Of a DNA stretch of 64,000 nt, positions 1 through 9,093 are shown one piece after another; the first letter of the stretch is position 1; every line of letters starts with the position of its first letter. This stretch comes from Weissella ceti. Its GTDB lineage: Bacteria; Bacillota; Bacilli; Lactobacillales; Lactobacillaceae. The stretch is from NCBI RefSeq assembly GCF_018394055.1, contig NZ_CP074441.1, positions 1,054,001-1,118,000 on the forward strand, written 5' to 3'. Position numbers and translations under genes: made by a program. The notes under the pieces were generated by a model that was given only the letters and a program-made list of their open reading frames with translations, made no database searches and had not been told where the DNA came from.

Positions 1-57
1 TACTCTGTCTTGAACAACAAGTCATTGGGTGAATTGATGAACCGTGTTTTTAATTAA
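1..57 (+). CDS. 3' end of an unidentified gene
   Basis: Frame 1 is open from the window edge to a TAA at 55-57 and gives the C-terminal 18 residues YSVLNNKSLGELMNRVFN. A hairpin terminator follows directly, which supports a real gene end. The tail is too short to assign a family. Confidence 0.5.
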   Translation, partial: YSVLNNKSLGELMNRVFN

Positions 58-61
58 CTAA

Positions 62-100
62 AACAACCACTACACCTTGTTGGTGTGGTGGTTTTTATTT
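62..100 (+). terminator. Rho-independent terminator
   Basis: The arms CCACTACACC and GGTGTGGTGG flank a TTGT loop, with one G-U pair, and are followed by a T-rich tract. It ends the partial gene at the left edge. Confidence 0.75.
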
Positions 101-121
101 TGTAATTTTATTGGAAAACAG

Positions 122-168
122 AAAAACGCCTGATGTAAAACTAACTTTACATCAGGCGTTTGTTTTAT
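122..168 (-). terminator. Terminator of gdh
   Basis: The arms AAACGCCTGATGTAAA and TTTACATCAGGCGTTT form a long perfect stem with a six-base loop. T-rich tracts lie on both sides, so it can also act on the plus strand. Confidence 0.8.
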
Positions 169-182
169 TTCTTTAGTAGTTA

Positions 183-974
183 TTAACCAGCTCCATGTTG
201 GAATGCAGGATATAGTGACATTCCCCCATCCACAAACAAAGTAGTTCCTGTAATGTATTGTGCTTGCTCTGAGGCCAGGAAGGCTGCTGCATCAGCAACA
301 TATTTCGGTTTTCCAATTTCACCCATTGGTACCATCGCTTGCGTTTGCGCCTTCTGCTTAGGATCTTCAAACTTAGCTGCATTGATTGGTGTATCAATCG
401 CACCTGGAGCAATATTATTTACTCGAATTCCCTTATCCGCATATTCTAGAGCGACTGTCTCAGTAAACATCTTCGTTCCACCCTTTGAGGCAGCGTAATG
501 TGCGAATGTTGGCCATGGAATTTGTTGGTGAACGGAAGACATGTTGATAATGTTTCCCTTCTTCCCTGACTTCGTAAAATGACGTAAAGCTTCACGCGTT
601 CCTAAGAACACTCCGGTCATATTGACGTCCATGACACGATTCCATTCGTCTAGGGGCAAGTCAGCTGTTGCATAAGCCTTTTCGACACCTGCATTATTTA
701 CCCACAAATCAAATCCACCAAATTTATCAATTGCAGTTTGTGCTAACTGAGCAATTTCATCTTCGTTAGATACATCAGCTTCAAAGAAGATAACAGAATC
801 ACCATACGTGTTCTTAACGTCTTGAACGGCATCTGATTCTAATACTTTGTCGCTGCCAACGTAATCAATAACTACCTTCATTCCTTCAGACAATAAACGT
901 TTTGAGATTTCTAATCCCAAACCAGTTGCTGCACCAGTAACGATTGCGACTTTATCTTTTAAGTCCGTGTACAT
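183..974 (-). CDS. gdh: Glucose 1-dehydrogenase (SDR family)
   Basis: A cytoplasmic short-chain dehydrogenase of 263 aa. It has the cofactor motif TGAATGLG near residue 14, NNAG near 93, the catalytic YAASK near 161, and a C-terminus (TLFVDGGMSLYP) very like Bacillus glucose 1-dehydrogenase, which oxidises beta-D-glucose to gluconolactone with NAD(P)+. The start has a good AGGAAGAGAGG ribosome binding site. It is monocistronic with its own terminator. The SDR family is broad, so the substrate is inferred from overall similarity and another sugar or polyol is possible. Confidence 0.8.
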   Translation of the reverse strand: MYTDLKDKVAIVTGAATGLGLEISKRLLSEGMKVVIDYVGSDKVLESDAVQDVKNTYGDSVIFFEADVSNEDEIAQLAQTAIDKFGGFDLWVNNAGVEKAYATADLPLDEWNRVMDVNMTGVFLGTREALRHFTKSGKKGNIINMSSVHQQIPWPTFAHYAASKGGTKMFTETVALEYADKGIRVNNIAPGAIDTPINAAKFEDPKQKAQTQAMVPMGEIGKPKYVADAAAFLASEQAQYITGTTLFVDGGMSLYPAFQHGAG

Positions 975-1083
975 CTGTAATCCTCTCTTCCTGTATCTTT
1001 AATATAATTAACTAATGTTTTTTACATACTTAATGTTAGTGTTAAAACCTTGGAGAAAGTTTAAAACGTCCTGGGAAACGAAA

Positions 1084-1120
1084 TAACGCCCTTATGTACC
1101 AAGACATAAGGACGTCATTT
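1084..1120 (-). terminator. Terminator of the 98-aa gene
   Basis: An inverted repeat ACGCCCTTATGT / ACATAAGGACGT with a short loop. It lies between the 98-aa gene and gdh on the minus strand. Confidence 0.6.
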
Positions 1121-1176
1121 TTAGTTAAATCAACGCATCATTTCTGCAATAAAATTTTAGAAAGAATAAATTAATT

Positions 1177-1473
1177 TTAGAAAGATTGTTGTAGCGATAC
1201 ACCACGACCCATACATAATTTTTCAAAATGTTGAGCGAATCGGTCGCGTAGTTCAGTCGTATCAAATTTTAGGATGGTATGTTGTGCCACTTCGTTAATG
1301 CCGATTCGATAAACACAACTGTCCATCACTCGGCCGACGAAGATAACTGGTGGGTATTGTGTGAAAGATTGAATGGCTGTCTCGAGTTCTAGTCGTTGTT
1401 CACGAGCAATGTTTCGATGTGACAAAAGTGCTGCAAGGTCTTCATTATGAATAAGTGGGTTTTCTAGGCTCAT
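1177..1473 (-). CDS. Hypothetical 98-aa protein
   Basis: A small soluble protein starting MSLENPLIHN. The ATG at 1473 is chosen because AAGGAGA lies 7 nt upstream; a longer reading frame to 1548 has no ribosome binding site. It contains two cysteines (MDSCVYR and KLCMGRG), which is a lot for this cysteine-poor window. No signal peptide or membrane segment is visible, and I recognise no family. The next gene, the MntR-type regulator, is divergent. Confidence 0.6.
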   Translation of the reverse strand: MSLENPLIHNEDLAALLSHRNIAREQRLELETAIQSFTQYPPVIFVGRVMDSCVYRIGINEVAQHTILKFDTTELRDRFAQHFEKLCMGRGVSLQQSF

Positions 1474-1672
1474 GTACGTCTCCTTAAATGTGCCGCCAAA
1501 ACTGTTGCTATGTGTCGTTGGTTTAACCACTAATAATATTATCATCAACCGACTTTTTACACAATGGCTAAATTATATTTTCATCGAGGTTATAAAACAT
1601 TCAAGTACATTAACTTTATAGCGTGGTATAATGAGTCAACAAATAATTTATATTAAAAAGAGGCACTATTAC

Positions 1673-2326
1673 ATGAGTGATTCAGTTTCCAAAACCCAGT
1701 ACTTACAAACCATTTTAGAATTAAGTGGCGGCGATGAAACAACAAAGATTTCTAATAATCAAATCGCTGATCACTTGCATGTGACACCATCTTCTGTGTC
1801 TAACATGCTTGCTAAATTGCAAGAAGCTGGGGAAGTTAGCGTTGTTCCATACTATGGAGTAACGTTGACAGAACCGGGACGTCAAACCGCTTTACGTTTG
1901 ATTCGTTCTCACCGCTTATTTGAAACATTTATCGTTGATAACTTGAAGCTACCTGTTTCAGTTGCTCACGAAAATGCGGATCATCTTGACCACGATGCAA
2001 GTGGTCTACTGATGGATGCCTTAGATAACTTCCTTGGTAATCCTAGCCATAGCCCGCATGGACTATCAATTCCTGACAACAAAAACCACTATGCTCCTGA
2101 ACACTGGACAAAGTTGATTGATGCTGCCGATGGACAAGAAGTCACAATGAAGAGCTACACTGAAGATCTTGAATTATTGCAATATGTTGAAACTTTGGAT
2201 TTGCCATTGAACTCAACATGGACGATTCGTGAACGCTTGCCGTTTGAAGGTCCTATGATTCTTGAAAATGGTGAACGTGAACTACAAATCACACAACACG
2301 CTGCTTCATTTATCTACATTGTTTAA
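1673..2326 (+). CDS. DtxR/MntR-family metal-dependent repressor
   Basis: A 217-aa metalloregulator. The N-terminal winged helix holds a recognition segment VTPSSVSNMLAKL near residues 38-50. A helical dimerisation and metal-binding domain contains RSHRLFETF and HENADHLDHD. The C-terminus is an SH3-like (FeoA-like) domain of about 65 aa. This long form resembles streptococcal ScaR/SloR rather than the 142-aa Bacillus MntR. In such families Mn2+ or Fe2+ promotes repression of metal uptake genes, but no transporter gene is adjacent. The start at 1673 has AAGAGG upstream, and an extended -10 (TG-G-TATAAT, 1624-1632) lies in front. Confidence 0.85.
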   Translation: MSDSVSKTQYLQTILELSGGDETTKISNNQIADHLHVTPSSVSNMLAKLQEAGEVSVVPYYGVTLTEPGRQTALRLIRSHRLFETFIVDNLKLPVSVAHENADHLDHDASGLLMDALDNFLGNPSHSPHGLSIPDNKNHYAPEHWTKLIDAADGQEVTMKSYTEDLELLQYVETLDLPLNSTWTIRERLPFEGPMILENGERELQITQHAASFIYIV

Positions 2327-2337
2327 ATTAAAGATAT

Positions 2338-2372
2338 AAAAAAACCATATCCCTAAGGATATGGTTTTTCTT
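2338..2372 (+). terminator. Terminator of the MntR-type gene
   Basis: The stem AAACCATATCC / GGATATGGTTT with a short CTAA loop and flanking A and T tracts. It probably works in both directions, also ending the convergent rex-srtA transcript. Confidence 0.85.
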
Positions 2373-2380
2373 TTATTTTA

Positions 2381-2590
2381 TTACTTTGTTTTTGACTTTT
2401 CAGCCAACTTCTTTGAAGAAGAATATGCTTTCTTTAGTCGTAGCAAACGGAATACGGCACGCATTAATTGGAATCCTGCTAATACCATAATCCAAAAAAT
2501 TGAAAATGCTTCAGTCATCATCTTCAACTTAGTCATTGGTGTTGTCTTTTGCAGACGCGCCTCTTTTTTAGATACTTGTAAATTCTTCAT
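2381..2590 (-). CDS. Small single-span membrane protein, unknown
   Basis: A 69-aa basic protein with one likely membrane helix (about residues 24-46, AFSIFWIMVLAGFQLMRAVF) flanked by lysine-rich ends. The ribosome binding site is AGGGGAG. It begins 11 bp after the sortase stop, so it is the third gene of a rex-srtA unit. I do not recognise a family. Confidence 0.6.
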   Translation of the reverse strand: MKNLQVSKKEARLQKTTPMTKLKMMTEAFSIFWIMVLAGFQLMRAVFRLLRLKKAYSSSKKLAEKSKTK

Positions 2591-2601
2591 ATGTTCTCCC
2601 C

Positions 2602-3321
2602 TTACTTAATCCAACGATTATCAGCGGTAAATGAATCCTTCGCTGCTTTCGGTGCATGCTCCCAATCGTAAGTCTTGGTTAATTCACCTTGCATGACAAC
2701 ACGTCCTGCTTCGGCTGTGTAATTACATGTAATCAGTGTAATTACTTTCTTACCGGGTACTTCATGTGTCCATTGTACATCAGTACTCTTAATTGTTTCT
2801 ACTGCAGTCGCCGTATATTCATAAACATTAGTCATATCAGTTAGATAGATTTTTTGTCCCACCTTACCTTTGTAGTACAAAGGAGAGAACATCAATCCCT
2901 TACCTGTTTCGCCTTGAATAAAGTGACTTGCCAGTGAGTAGTTTCCTTCACCCATCTTTTGATTAGGATACATCGTTCCCGCTCCAAGTGACAAAACTAG
3001 ATCATCAATCCCATGTGCGATTGGTACAGAAAGTCCAATTTCTGGCATCGCTACGAAGCCAACAAAATTAACTTTTCCCGCATTTATACGCGCTTGTAAA
3101 ATTTGTTCTGCGCTTAATGACTGTACATCACGCCATTCATACTTTGCATCTTCCTTTTCCGCAGCCGCAATTGTTTCCTTAGAAACTTCGGGATGGAAAT
3201 TTTGTAGTGCAAAATGGGCAATTTGATTATGAAAGATCAAACCAAGCGAGATAAGAATCAACACAATAAACATTGTAATGCGCATAAACTTGCTCTTAAA
3301 GAACTTACCAATTGCTTTCAT
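2602..3321 (-). CDS. srtA: Class A sortase
   Basis: A membrane-anchored transpeptidase of 239 aa that attaches LPXTG surface proteins to peptidoglycan. An N-terminal membrane helix spans about residues 13-32. Catalytic residues fit the family: His133 in ASHF, Cys199 in TLITC and Arg207 in AGRVVM. Cys199 is the only cysteine. It starts 21 bp after the rex stop and is followed 11 bp later by a small membrane protein, so co-transcription with rex is likely. No LPXTG substrate is encoded in the window. Confidence 0.93.
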   Translation of the reverse strand: MKAIGKFFKSKFMRITMFIVLILISLGLIFHNQIAHFALQNFHPEVSKETIAAAEKEDAKYEWRDVQSLSAEQILQARINAGKVNFVGFVAMPEIGLSVPIAHGIDDLVLSLGAGTMYPNQKMGEGNYSLASHFIQGETGKGLMFSPLYYKGKVGQKIYLTDMTNVYEYTATAVETIKSTDVQWTHEVPGKKVITLITCNYTAEAGRVVMQGELTKTYDWEHAPKAAKDSFTADNRWIK

Positions 3322-3342
3322 ATAGTAAACCTCTACTTATTA

Positions 3343-4005
3343 TTAATTGTTCCCGTCAAATGTATTAATAAAGTATAACAGAGTTTGTAGTTCATTGGTA
3401 AGATCGACGTTTTGGACACGTACGTTCTTAGGTACATCAAGACGTAGTGGCGTAAAGTTCAAGATACCTTGAATGTTTGCATCTGCCAAACGTGTTGCAA
3501 TTTCTTGCGCAACTGGTGCCGGTACTGTCAGGATAGCCACTTCAATACGTTGTTCACGAATTTGTACTTCAAGTTCATCCATGTCGTAAACTGGTACACC
3601 ACTTTGAATTGTATTTACGATATCTGGGTTAACATCAAACGCTGCAGAAATACGCGCATTTGAACTTTGGTGGAAGTTAAAGTTTAACAAGGCGTGTCCC
3701 AAGTTACCAACCCCAACTAATGCAACAGATGCAAGGCTGTCTTGATTCAAGATATCACCAAAGAATTCCATCAATTCTTTAACATCGTAACCGTAACCAC
3801 GCTTACCTAGTGCACCAAAGTAAGAAAAGTCACGACGGATTGTTGCTGCGTCGAACTTAACGGCCTTAGCCAATTCGTTTGATGAGATACGCGTTACACC
3901 TGAATCTAGCAGAATGTTTAGGTAACGGTAGTAAATTGGCAAACGCTTGGCTGTCGCCTTAGGGATTGCCTTATCAGTTGTTTGAATGTTCATTTCATCA
4001 GTCAT
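3343..4005 (-). CDS. rex: Redox-sensing repressor Rex
   Basis: A 220-aa protein that senses the NADH/NAD+ ratio and represses fermentation genes when NADH is low. The N-terminal winged helix includes [20 protein letters not shown]. The Rossmann domain has the NADH motif [10 protein letters not shown] near residue 96. Length matches the family. The ribosome binding site GTAGGAG precedes ATG. It leads a probable operon with srtA. A TTGTGAA half-site lies upstream (about 4044) but no full Rex palindrome was seen. Confidence 0.95.
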   Translation of the reverse strand: MTDEMNIQTTDKAIPKATAKRLPIYYRYLNILLDSGVTRISSNELAKAVKFDAATIRRDFSYFGALGKRGYGYDVKELMEFFGDILNQDSLASVALVGVGNLGHALLNFNFHQSSNARISAAFDVNPDIVNTIQSGVPVYDMDELEVQIREQRIEVAILTVPAPVAQEIATRLADANIQGILNFTPLRLDVPKNVRVQNVDLTNELQTLLYFINTFDGNN

Positions 4006-4059
4006 TATTTTGTCTCCTACATCTTAAAGCCTATCCACTTTTATTTGTGAATATAAAAG

Positions 4060-4096
4060 ATAACAACCTTACTATAACATATAGTAAGGTTGTTAT
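4060..4096 (-). terminator. Perfect 16-bp inverted repeat, probable helicase terminator
   Basis: ATAACAACCTTACTAT (4060-4075) and ATAGTAAGGTTGTTAT (4081-4096) are perfect arms around a 5-nt loop. On the minus strand the stem is followed by CTTTTATATT, a moderate T tract. It lies between the helicase stop and the rex promoter region, so an operator role for rex cannot be excluded. Confidence 0.6.
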
Positions 4097-4158
4097 GTGA
4101 ATTAATTAACATTTATTATTTTCACAGACTATCTAGAATATAGATATCTGATGTGTTT

Positions 4159-5511
4159 TTAATTCTTTGGCTTAGGCTTACCTTTGTTCTTACGATGCTT
4201 GCGCTTAGCCTTTTTCTCTTGTGCAAAACGCTCTTCACGTGATTGCACTTCAGGCACATCTTTCTTCACAAACTTTTTAGTTTGTGAAGAACGTGTTGAA
4301 CTTATAGGCTTTTCGTCAGATTCAGTCTTCACAACCTTCTTTTCACCTGCTGCCTTAGCAGCACGCTTTTCAGCATACTTGTCCGTACGACCTTCGCGCT
4401 TTGATGTACGTTCGGCTGTTGCACGTGACTTCGTCAACAACTTTGGTTGCCCTGTAATTTGTTCGATTTCAACCGCAACCAAACGGCGCATTTCACGCAA
4501 GTCATGATCGTTACCAAATGAAATCACAACACCTTCACGAGACATACGTCCTGTACGTCCAGCACGGTGTGTGTATGTTTCTCCCATACGAGGCAAATCA
4601 AAGTTAATAACGGCTGGCAAACCAGGAATATCCAATCCACGGGCTCCAACATCAGTTGTCAAAAGGAACTTTGACTTTCCTTCACGGAAAGCACGCATTG
4701 CCTTTTCACGTGTTGAACTTGAATCACCACGGACCAATGTGGCCATTCCAATGTGTTCGTGTGCCAGGAAGTTGGCTGTGTTCTTCAATTGCTTTGTTGT
4801 GTTGAAGAATACCATTGCTTGGAAGTTCTTTTGTGATGCAAGTTGACGCAAACGCTTGTTACGTTGGTCATTGGCCGTCAACCAGAATTCGTGCTTGATA
4901 CGTGTTGGGATTGGTACATCACGTTGGTCGATTGTTTCGAATTCACGGTCAAAAATCTTGGCTGGAATCGCTTCATCTACGGCTGTTGCCCCAAACAAAG
5001 CTACTTGGATATCGTCATCTTTCGCAGTACGCCAGATTTGTTCGATTTGTTCCGCTGTTTCTTCACGTAGCAATTCATCAGCTTCATCCAAGATAACAGT
5101 ACGTAAGCGGTGTAGCTTTAGTTTACCAGCACGTACCAATTCTGAAACACGTCCAGGAGTTCCAACAATCACTTCTGGGTGCTTCTTCAAACGATCCAAT
5201 TGGTTCTTAACATTGGCTCCACCAGTAACTGACAAAACACGTAGCCCTAGCACAGTTGCCCATTCACGCATCACACGTGTTGTTTGCATGGCTAGTTCTT
5301 GTGATGGTGCCAAAACAAGCAATTGTTCACCATCTTCAGGTACTAATGTTGGCAAAATTGGCCATGTAAAGGCCAAAGTCTTACCTGTTCCAGTTGGTGC
5401 CAAGGCATTAATTGATGCCCCATTGGCCATTGGTTCTGCAACAGCAGTTTGGATTGGAGTCCAATCTGTAATTCCAGTTGCTTTTAATTTTTCTTCAAAA
5501 CGTGTATCCAT
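4159..5511 (-). CDS. DEAD-box RNA helicase, YfmL-like
   Basis: A 450-aa ATP-dependent RNA helicase. Motifs in order: Walker A APTGTGKT, Ia LAPSQEL, GG (TGGANVKNQ), Ib GTPGR, DEAD, FGAT (for SAT), ARGLDIPGL and HRAGRTGR. A basic tail of about 90 aa rich in Lys, Arg and Ser follows the helicase core. The PTGTGKT, LAPS and GGANVKxQ signatures match Bacillus YfmL, linked to ribosome assembly, better than CshA or CshB. Start ATG 5511 is chosen for its AAAGGA site; the longer frame begins inside the upstream stop. It lies 10 bp after the oxidoreductase gene. Confidence 0.88.
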   Translation of the reverse strand: MDTRFEEKLKATGITDWTPIQTAVAEPMANGASINALAPTGTGKTLAFTWPILPTLVPEDGEQLLVLAPSQELAMQTTRVMREWATVLGLRVLSVTGGANVKNQLDRLKKHPEVIVGTPGRVSELVRAGKLKLHRLRTVILDEADELLREETAEQIEQIWRTAKDDDIQVALFGATAVDEAIPAKIFDREFETIDQRDVPIPTRIKHEFWLTANDQRNKRLRQLASQKNFQAMVFFNTTKQLKNTANFLAHEHIGMATLVRGDSSSTREKAMRAFREGKSKFLLTTDVGARGLDIPGLPAVINFDLPRMGETYTHRAGRTGRMSREGVVISFGNDHDLREMRRLVAVEIEQITGQPKLLTKSRATAERTSKREGRTDKYAEKRAAKAAGEKKVVKTESDEKPISSTRSSQTKKFVKKDVPEVQSREERFAQEKKAKRKHRKNKGKPKPKN

Positions 5512-5521
5512 GTTTATTCCT

Positions 5522-6517
5522 TTACTTATCAGCTGGGAACACAATGCCCGCTGATTGACGCAATGCTGTCAAAACTAGATTTACACGTTGACTAAGCATT
5601 AAGAGTTCATTATATTCTGTTTCAGTTTCAGCAGGGTTTTCTAGCATGTCTGCAAAGACAGCTGCTTCAACAACCATGGGGTTATCTGGCCCTGTTTGTG
5701 TCAATTCGTGACGTTCACCCGCTTCATCTATGTAGACTGCACCATCAAGTTCAGCAATGCTGTCTACGACGATTGTGTCCTTACGACCACGAATTTCTGT
5801 CTCTTGGTATGAGTTACTCATCTTACCAAATTCTGCCACCATGTTAAAGTCTTGGTACTTCAAGATCGCAGTTCCACGCCCATCAGCACCATTACGCAAC
5901 AAAGTTGGGAAATAGTGACTTTCAGTTGGCAAACCAAACAACTTTACAATCGCATAAATTGGGTAAACACCCAAGTCAGTCAAAGCACCTGCACTGAATT
6001 CGCGGGTCAAAACATTTGGTTCTTCTCCAGCCAAGTAAGCATCAAAACGTGATGAGTACTTTTCGTAGACAAATGTTCCACCAGAAATGACCGGCATTTC
6101 CTTTACTTGCTTTTCAATTGCTTGGAAAGTTGGTTGGTAGATATGACGTGCTGCTTCAAACATACGAACATTAGGGTGTGTATGTAGCAAATCATAGATG
6201 GCTTCAAATTCAGTTGGGTTTGAGAAGATAGACTTTTCAACGATGATGCTAACATCATGTTCAATTGCCATCTTAGCTTGTTCAAAATGCAAACTGTTTG
6301 GTGAAGCGATGTACACAACTTCCACTCCACTAGCATAGAAGGCGTCCAAATCAGTAAAGATTTCGGCGTCGACATCTAAATCAGCTGCAAATGCAGCTCC
6401 CTTGTCAGCGTTACGTGAGTACACATGTGTTAACTCATAACGACCTGTTTGTGCAGCTGCCTCCACAAACATCTTTGTAATCCAATTTGTTCCAATAATA
6501 CCTAATTTAAGTGTCAT
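5522..6517 (-). CDS. Gfo/Idh/MocA-family oxidoreductase
   Basis: A 331-aa NAD(P)-dependent oxidoreductase, substrate unknown. The N-terminal Rossmann motif is GIIGTNWI (residues 6-13). The family EKP motif appears as EKS, keeping the conserved lysine. The C-terminal half is the usual alpha/beta substrate domain. Similar LAB proteins are annotated as dehydrogenases of sugars or inositol-like compounds. It is followed 10 bp later by the helicase gene, so the two are probably co-transcribed. Confidence 0.8.
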   Translation of the reverse strand: MTLKLGIIGTNWITKMFVEAAAQTGRYELTHVYSRNADKGAAFAADLDVDAEIFTDLDAFYASGVEVVYIASPNSLHFEQAKMAIEHDVSIIVEKSIFSNPTEFEAIYDLLHTHPNVRMFEAARHIYQPTFQAIEKQVKEMPVISGGTFVYEKYSSRFDAYLAGEEPNVLTREFSAGALTDLGVYPIYAIVKLFGLPTESHYFPTLLRNGADGRGTAILKYQDFNMVAEFGKMSNSYQETEIRGRKDTIVVDSIAELDGAVYIDEAGERHELTQTGPDNPMVVEAAVFADMLENPAETETEYNELLMLSQRVNLVLTALRQSAGIVFPADK

Positions 6518-6639
6518 GTTGGTACTCCTTTTCAGTCCTTTAATTAAAGGCAGAATGCGTTAATCTGCTTGTCTCATTATAGCATATCAAAGCGATGAGA
6601 CCGCTATTGCTCTACTGAACTACCCACTAATTGACCAAA

Positions 6640-6682
6640 TAAAAAACAGCCTTAGTCCAACTTGAACAAAAGCTGTTTCTTA
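6640..6682 (-). terminator. Possible terminator downstream of the methyltransferase gene
   Basis: The arms AAACAGC and GCTGTTT enclose a long loop, and on the minus strand the stem is followed by TTTTTTATTT. The stem is short, so confidence is moderate. Confidence 0.5.
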
Positions 6683-6688
6683 ACTAAA

Positions 6689-8056
6689 TTAGTTCTTTTC
6701 AAACACTGTGATTGATTCCACGTGTGTTGTTTGTGGGAATTGGTCAATTGGTTGTACATCACCCTTGATGTGGTAGCCGTTTTCAATAATTTGAACGGCG
6801 TCACGGGCCAATGTAGCTGGGTTACAGCTAATGTACACGATGCGTTCTGGTGCCATACCAGTAGCAGCAACGATCAATTCTTCAGTCAATCCCTTACGAG
6901 GAGGATCAACAAAGATTACGTCCGGCTTGACGTCAGCGTCTTGCCATTCGACCATCTTTTCTTCAGCCTTACCAAGTTCGAACTTAACGTTCTTGATGTT
7001 GTTAATGTCAGCGTTACGCTTAGCGTCATCAACGGCACCGGCAACAATTTCGACACCGATAACTTCCTTAACTTGGTCAGCAATGGCCAATGAGATAGTT
7101 CCGATACCTGAGTAGGCGTCGATTACTGTATCAGTAGCCTTCAATTCGGCCTTTTCAGCAGCCATTTCGTACAAACGTTCAGTCATTTGTGGGTTAACTT
7201 GGTAGAATGAGTTTGGCCCGATGGCGAAAGTCTTTCCTAGCAATTGGTCACGGATAGTTCCCTTACCCCAAAGGATGTTGTTCTTTTCACCCATGATAAC
7301 GTTTGTCTTTTCTTGGTTAACGTTTTGTACGATTGACTTCACTTCAGGCAATGCTGCGCGAATGTCTTGTACAATAACTTCAGCCAATGGTAACTTCTTT
7401 GAACGAGTAACCAAAACAACCATCATTTCGTGGCTGTAGTATCCACGACGAACCATGATGTTACGGATAGTTCCCTTGTGAGTTTCTTCGTTGTACGCTT
7501 CAGTGTGGTACTTACGCAAGATATCACGAACAACTAAGATAGCTTCGTCAATCTTTGGATCTTGGATCAAGAAGTCTTCGATTTCAACCAAACGGTGTGA
7601 TCCACGACGGTAGAAACCAGTCGTCAACAAGCCGTTGATTTCACGTGTAGGGATTTGAGCCTTATTACGGTAACCCCATGGGTTATCCATCCCCAAAGTT
7701 GGTGCGATTTCAACGTCAACGTGTTGCTTGTTGAAAACGTCCGCAACTTGCTTTTGCTTGTGCTTCAATTGTGCATCGTAGTTCAAGTGTGCCAAAGGCG
7801 CAATTCCAGTCAACAATGCGTTTGCTTCAATTTCATTATTACGGTCTGGTGATTCAACCAAGCGCTTGATTACACGTCCGAAGGCGTATGTACTTGCAAC
7901 TTTAGTAACCCCAACCAATACGCGTTCTCCAGGAACAGCGTTCGTAACGAAGATAGGAAAATCGTCTAACTTAACGACTCCATTTCCTTCGTAAGTGATG
8001 TCGATAACATCAGCTTCAATTTCTTGATTCTTAACAACAGGTGCTTTACGTTTCAT
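6689..8056 (-). CDS. 23S rRNA (uracil-5-)-methyltransferase, RlmCD/RlmD type
   Basis: A 455-aa SAM-dependent enzyme making m5U in 23S rRNA (U747/U1939 in Gram-positive relatives). An N-terminal TRAM-like domain covers about residues 10-65. Methylase motifs are DAYSGIGTISLA (313-324), FVDPPRKGL and the nucleophile Cys411 in YISCNPATLARD. Cys411 is the only cysteine: the region of the usual Fe-S cluster (about 75-95) reads ANALLTGIAPLAHLNYDAQL and FLIQDP replaces the usual CLIQ. Start ATG 8056 follows AAGGAG; a TTG at 8086 is less likely. Confidence 0.9.
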   Translation of the reverse strand: MKRKAPVVKNQEIEADVIDITYEGNGVVKLDDFPIFVTNAVPGERVLVGVTKVASTYAFGRVIKRLVESPDRNNEIEANALLTGIAPLAHLNYDAQLKHKQKQVADVFNKQHVDVEIAPTLGMDNPWGYRNKAQIPTREINGLLTTGFYRRGSHRLVEIEDFLIQDPKIDEAILVVRDILRKYHTEAYNEETHKGTIRNIMVRRGYYSHEMMVVLVTRSKKLPLAEVIVQDIRAALPEVKSIVQNVNQEKTNVIMGEKNNILWGKGTIRDQLLGKTFAIGPNSFYQVNPQMTERLYEMAAEKAELKATDTVIDAYSGIGTISLAIADQVKEVIGVEIVAGAVDDAKRNADINNIKNVKFELGKAEEKMVEWQDADVKPDVIFVDPPRKGLTEELIVAATGMAPERIVYISCNPATLARDAVQIIENGYHIKGDVQPIDQFPQTTHVESITVFEKN

Positions 8057-8163
8057 TTCATTTTCTCCTTTTGGTTTTTGCGACAACCATAAGTGCCTAG
8101 TATAGCATACTTTTCACTCAGCCCCTATACTATCTTCTTCGTTGATTATAATTCAATCAAATA

Positions 8164-8189
8164 AAAAAGCAGACCCTTAGGTCTGCTTT
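8164..8189 (-). terminator. Terminator of lemA-htpX
   Basis: The stem AAAGCAGACC / GGTCTGCTTT with a 4-nt loop. A T tract (TTTTTTATTT) follows on the minus strand, just after the htpX stop. Confidence 0.85.
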
Positions 8190-8192
8190 CAA

Positions 8193-9080
8193 TTACATCG
8201 CGCGTAATGCGGCAATGCGCTTTTCCATTGGGGGGTGTGTATCAAACAATCCACTCAATGGTGATTCTTTCTTCAATGGGTCACCAATGTAAAGACCAGC
8301 ACTTGAATCCGAAACGTTTTCTGGACGCATTGGTTCACTACTACTAATCTTTTCTAACGCTGAAATCATTGCTTGTGGGTTACGTGTCAATTCAACGGCC
8401 CCTGCATCAGCTAAGAATTCACGATTACGTGAAATCGCTAATTGAACAATTGTTGCTGCGATTGGTGCTAAGATCAATGCGGCAAATGACAAGATAATCC
8501 CGACAATGTTCGTTTCACGTTCATCATTGCGACGACTGCTCATCACCCAGAAGTTAGTCGCGAAGTTTCCAACCATTGCAATCGCAGCTGTTAATGCAAC
8601 GGCTAGTGTTTGCAGACGGATATCGTAGTTCTTAACGTGTGCCATTTCATGCGCCATAACGGCTTCTAATTCAGCACGTGTTAGGCGTGACATAATCCCA
8701 GTTGTTGCCGCAACTGCTGCAGTTTCGGGATTATTTCCTGTCGCAAATGCATTAGGACTTGGATCATCAATGATAAAGACACGTGGCATAGGAACTTTCG
8801 CCACCATCGCCATATCTTCCACAATGTGCCATAGTTCTGGTGCTTGATTAGGTTCTGTGATTTCTTGGGCATTATTCATGCTCATAACAACTTCTGAAGA
8901 TTGGCTAAACATGTATAGCGCGTATACAAGTGCACCAACTGATGTCATTAAGACACCACTGACAATGTTACCCCACATGAAGTAACCAAACGCCGCTCCA
9001 ACAAGCGCCATGACCAAGAAAAATCCTAAGAAAAGAAGAATCGTATTACGTTTGTTTTGGGCAATTTGCTCAAATAACAT
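8193..9080 (-). CDS. htpX: Zinc metalloprotease HtpX
   Basis: A membrane endopeptidase of 295 aa involved in membrane protein quality control. Two N-terminal membrane helices (about 13-34 and 38-58) precede the catalytic HEMAH motif (His144-His148). Two further hydrophobic segments lie at about 160-180 and 195-215, and the third zinc-ligand region is NREFLADAGAVEL. It starts 13 bp after lemA, the standard lemA-htpX pair of lactic acid bacteria. Confidence 0.95.
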   Translation of the reverse strand: MLFEQIAQNKRNTILLFLGFFLVMALVGAAFGYFMWGNIVSGVLMTSVGALVYALYMFSQSSEVVMSMNNAQEITEPNQAPELWHIVEDMAMVAKVPMPRVFIIDDPSPNAFATGNNPETAAVAATTGIMSRLTRAELEAVMAHEMAHVKNYDIRLQTLAVALTAAIAMVGNFATNFWVMSSRRNDERETNIVGIILSFAALILAPIAATIVQLAISRNREFLADAGAVELTRNPQAMISALEKISSSEPMRPENVSDSSAGLYIGDPLKKESPLSGLFDTHPPMEKRIAALRAM

Positions 9081-9093
9081 CGCTTCCTCCTAA

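Noticed and set aside
4040-4110. Rex operator ahead of rex
   Set aside because: Only a half-site TTGTGAA and a loose TCACA were found; no TTGTGA-N6-TCACAA palindrome.
4856-5554. A 232-codon plus-strand frame opposite the DEAD-box helicase
   Set aside because: Shadow of the helicase gene; serine- and arginine-rich with no start signal.
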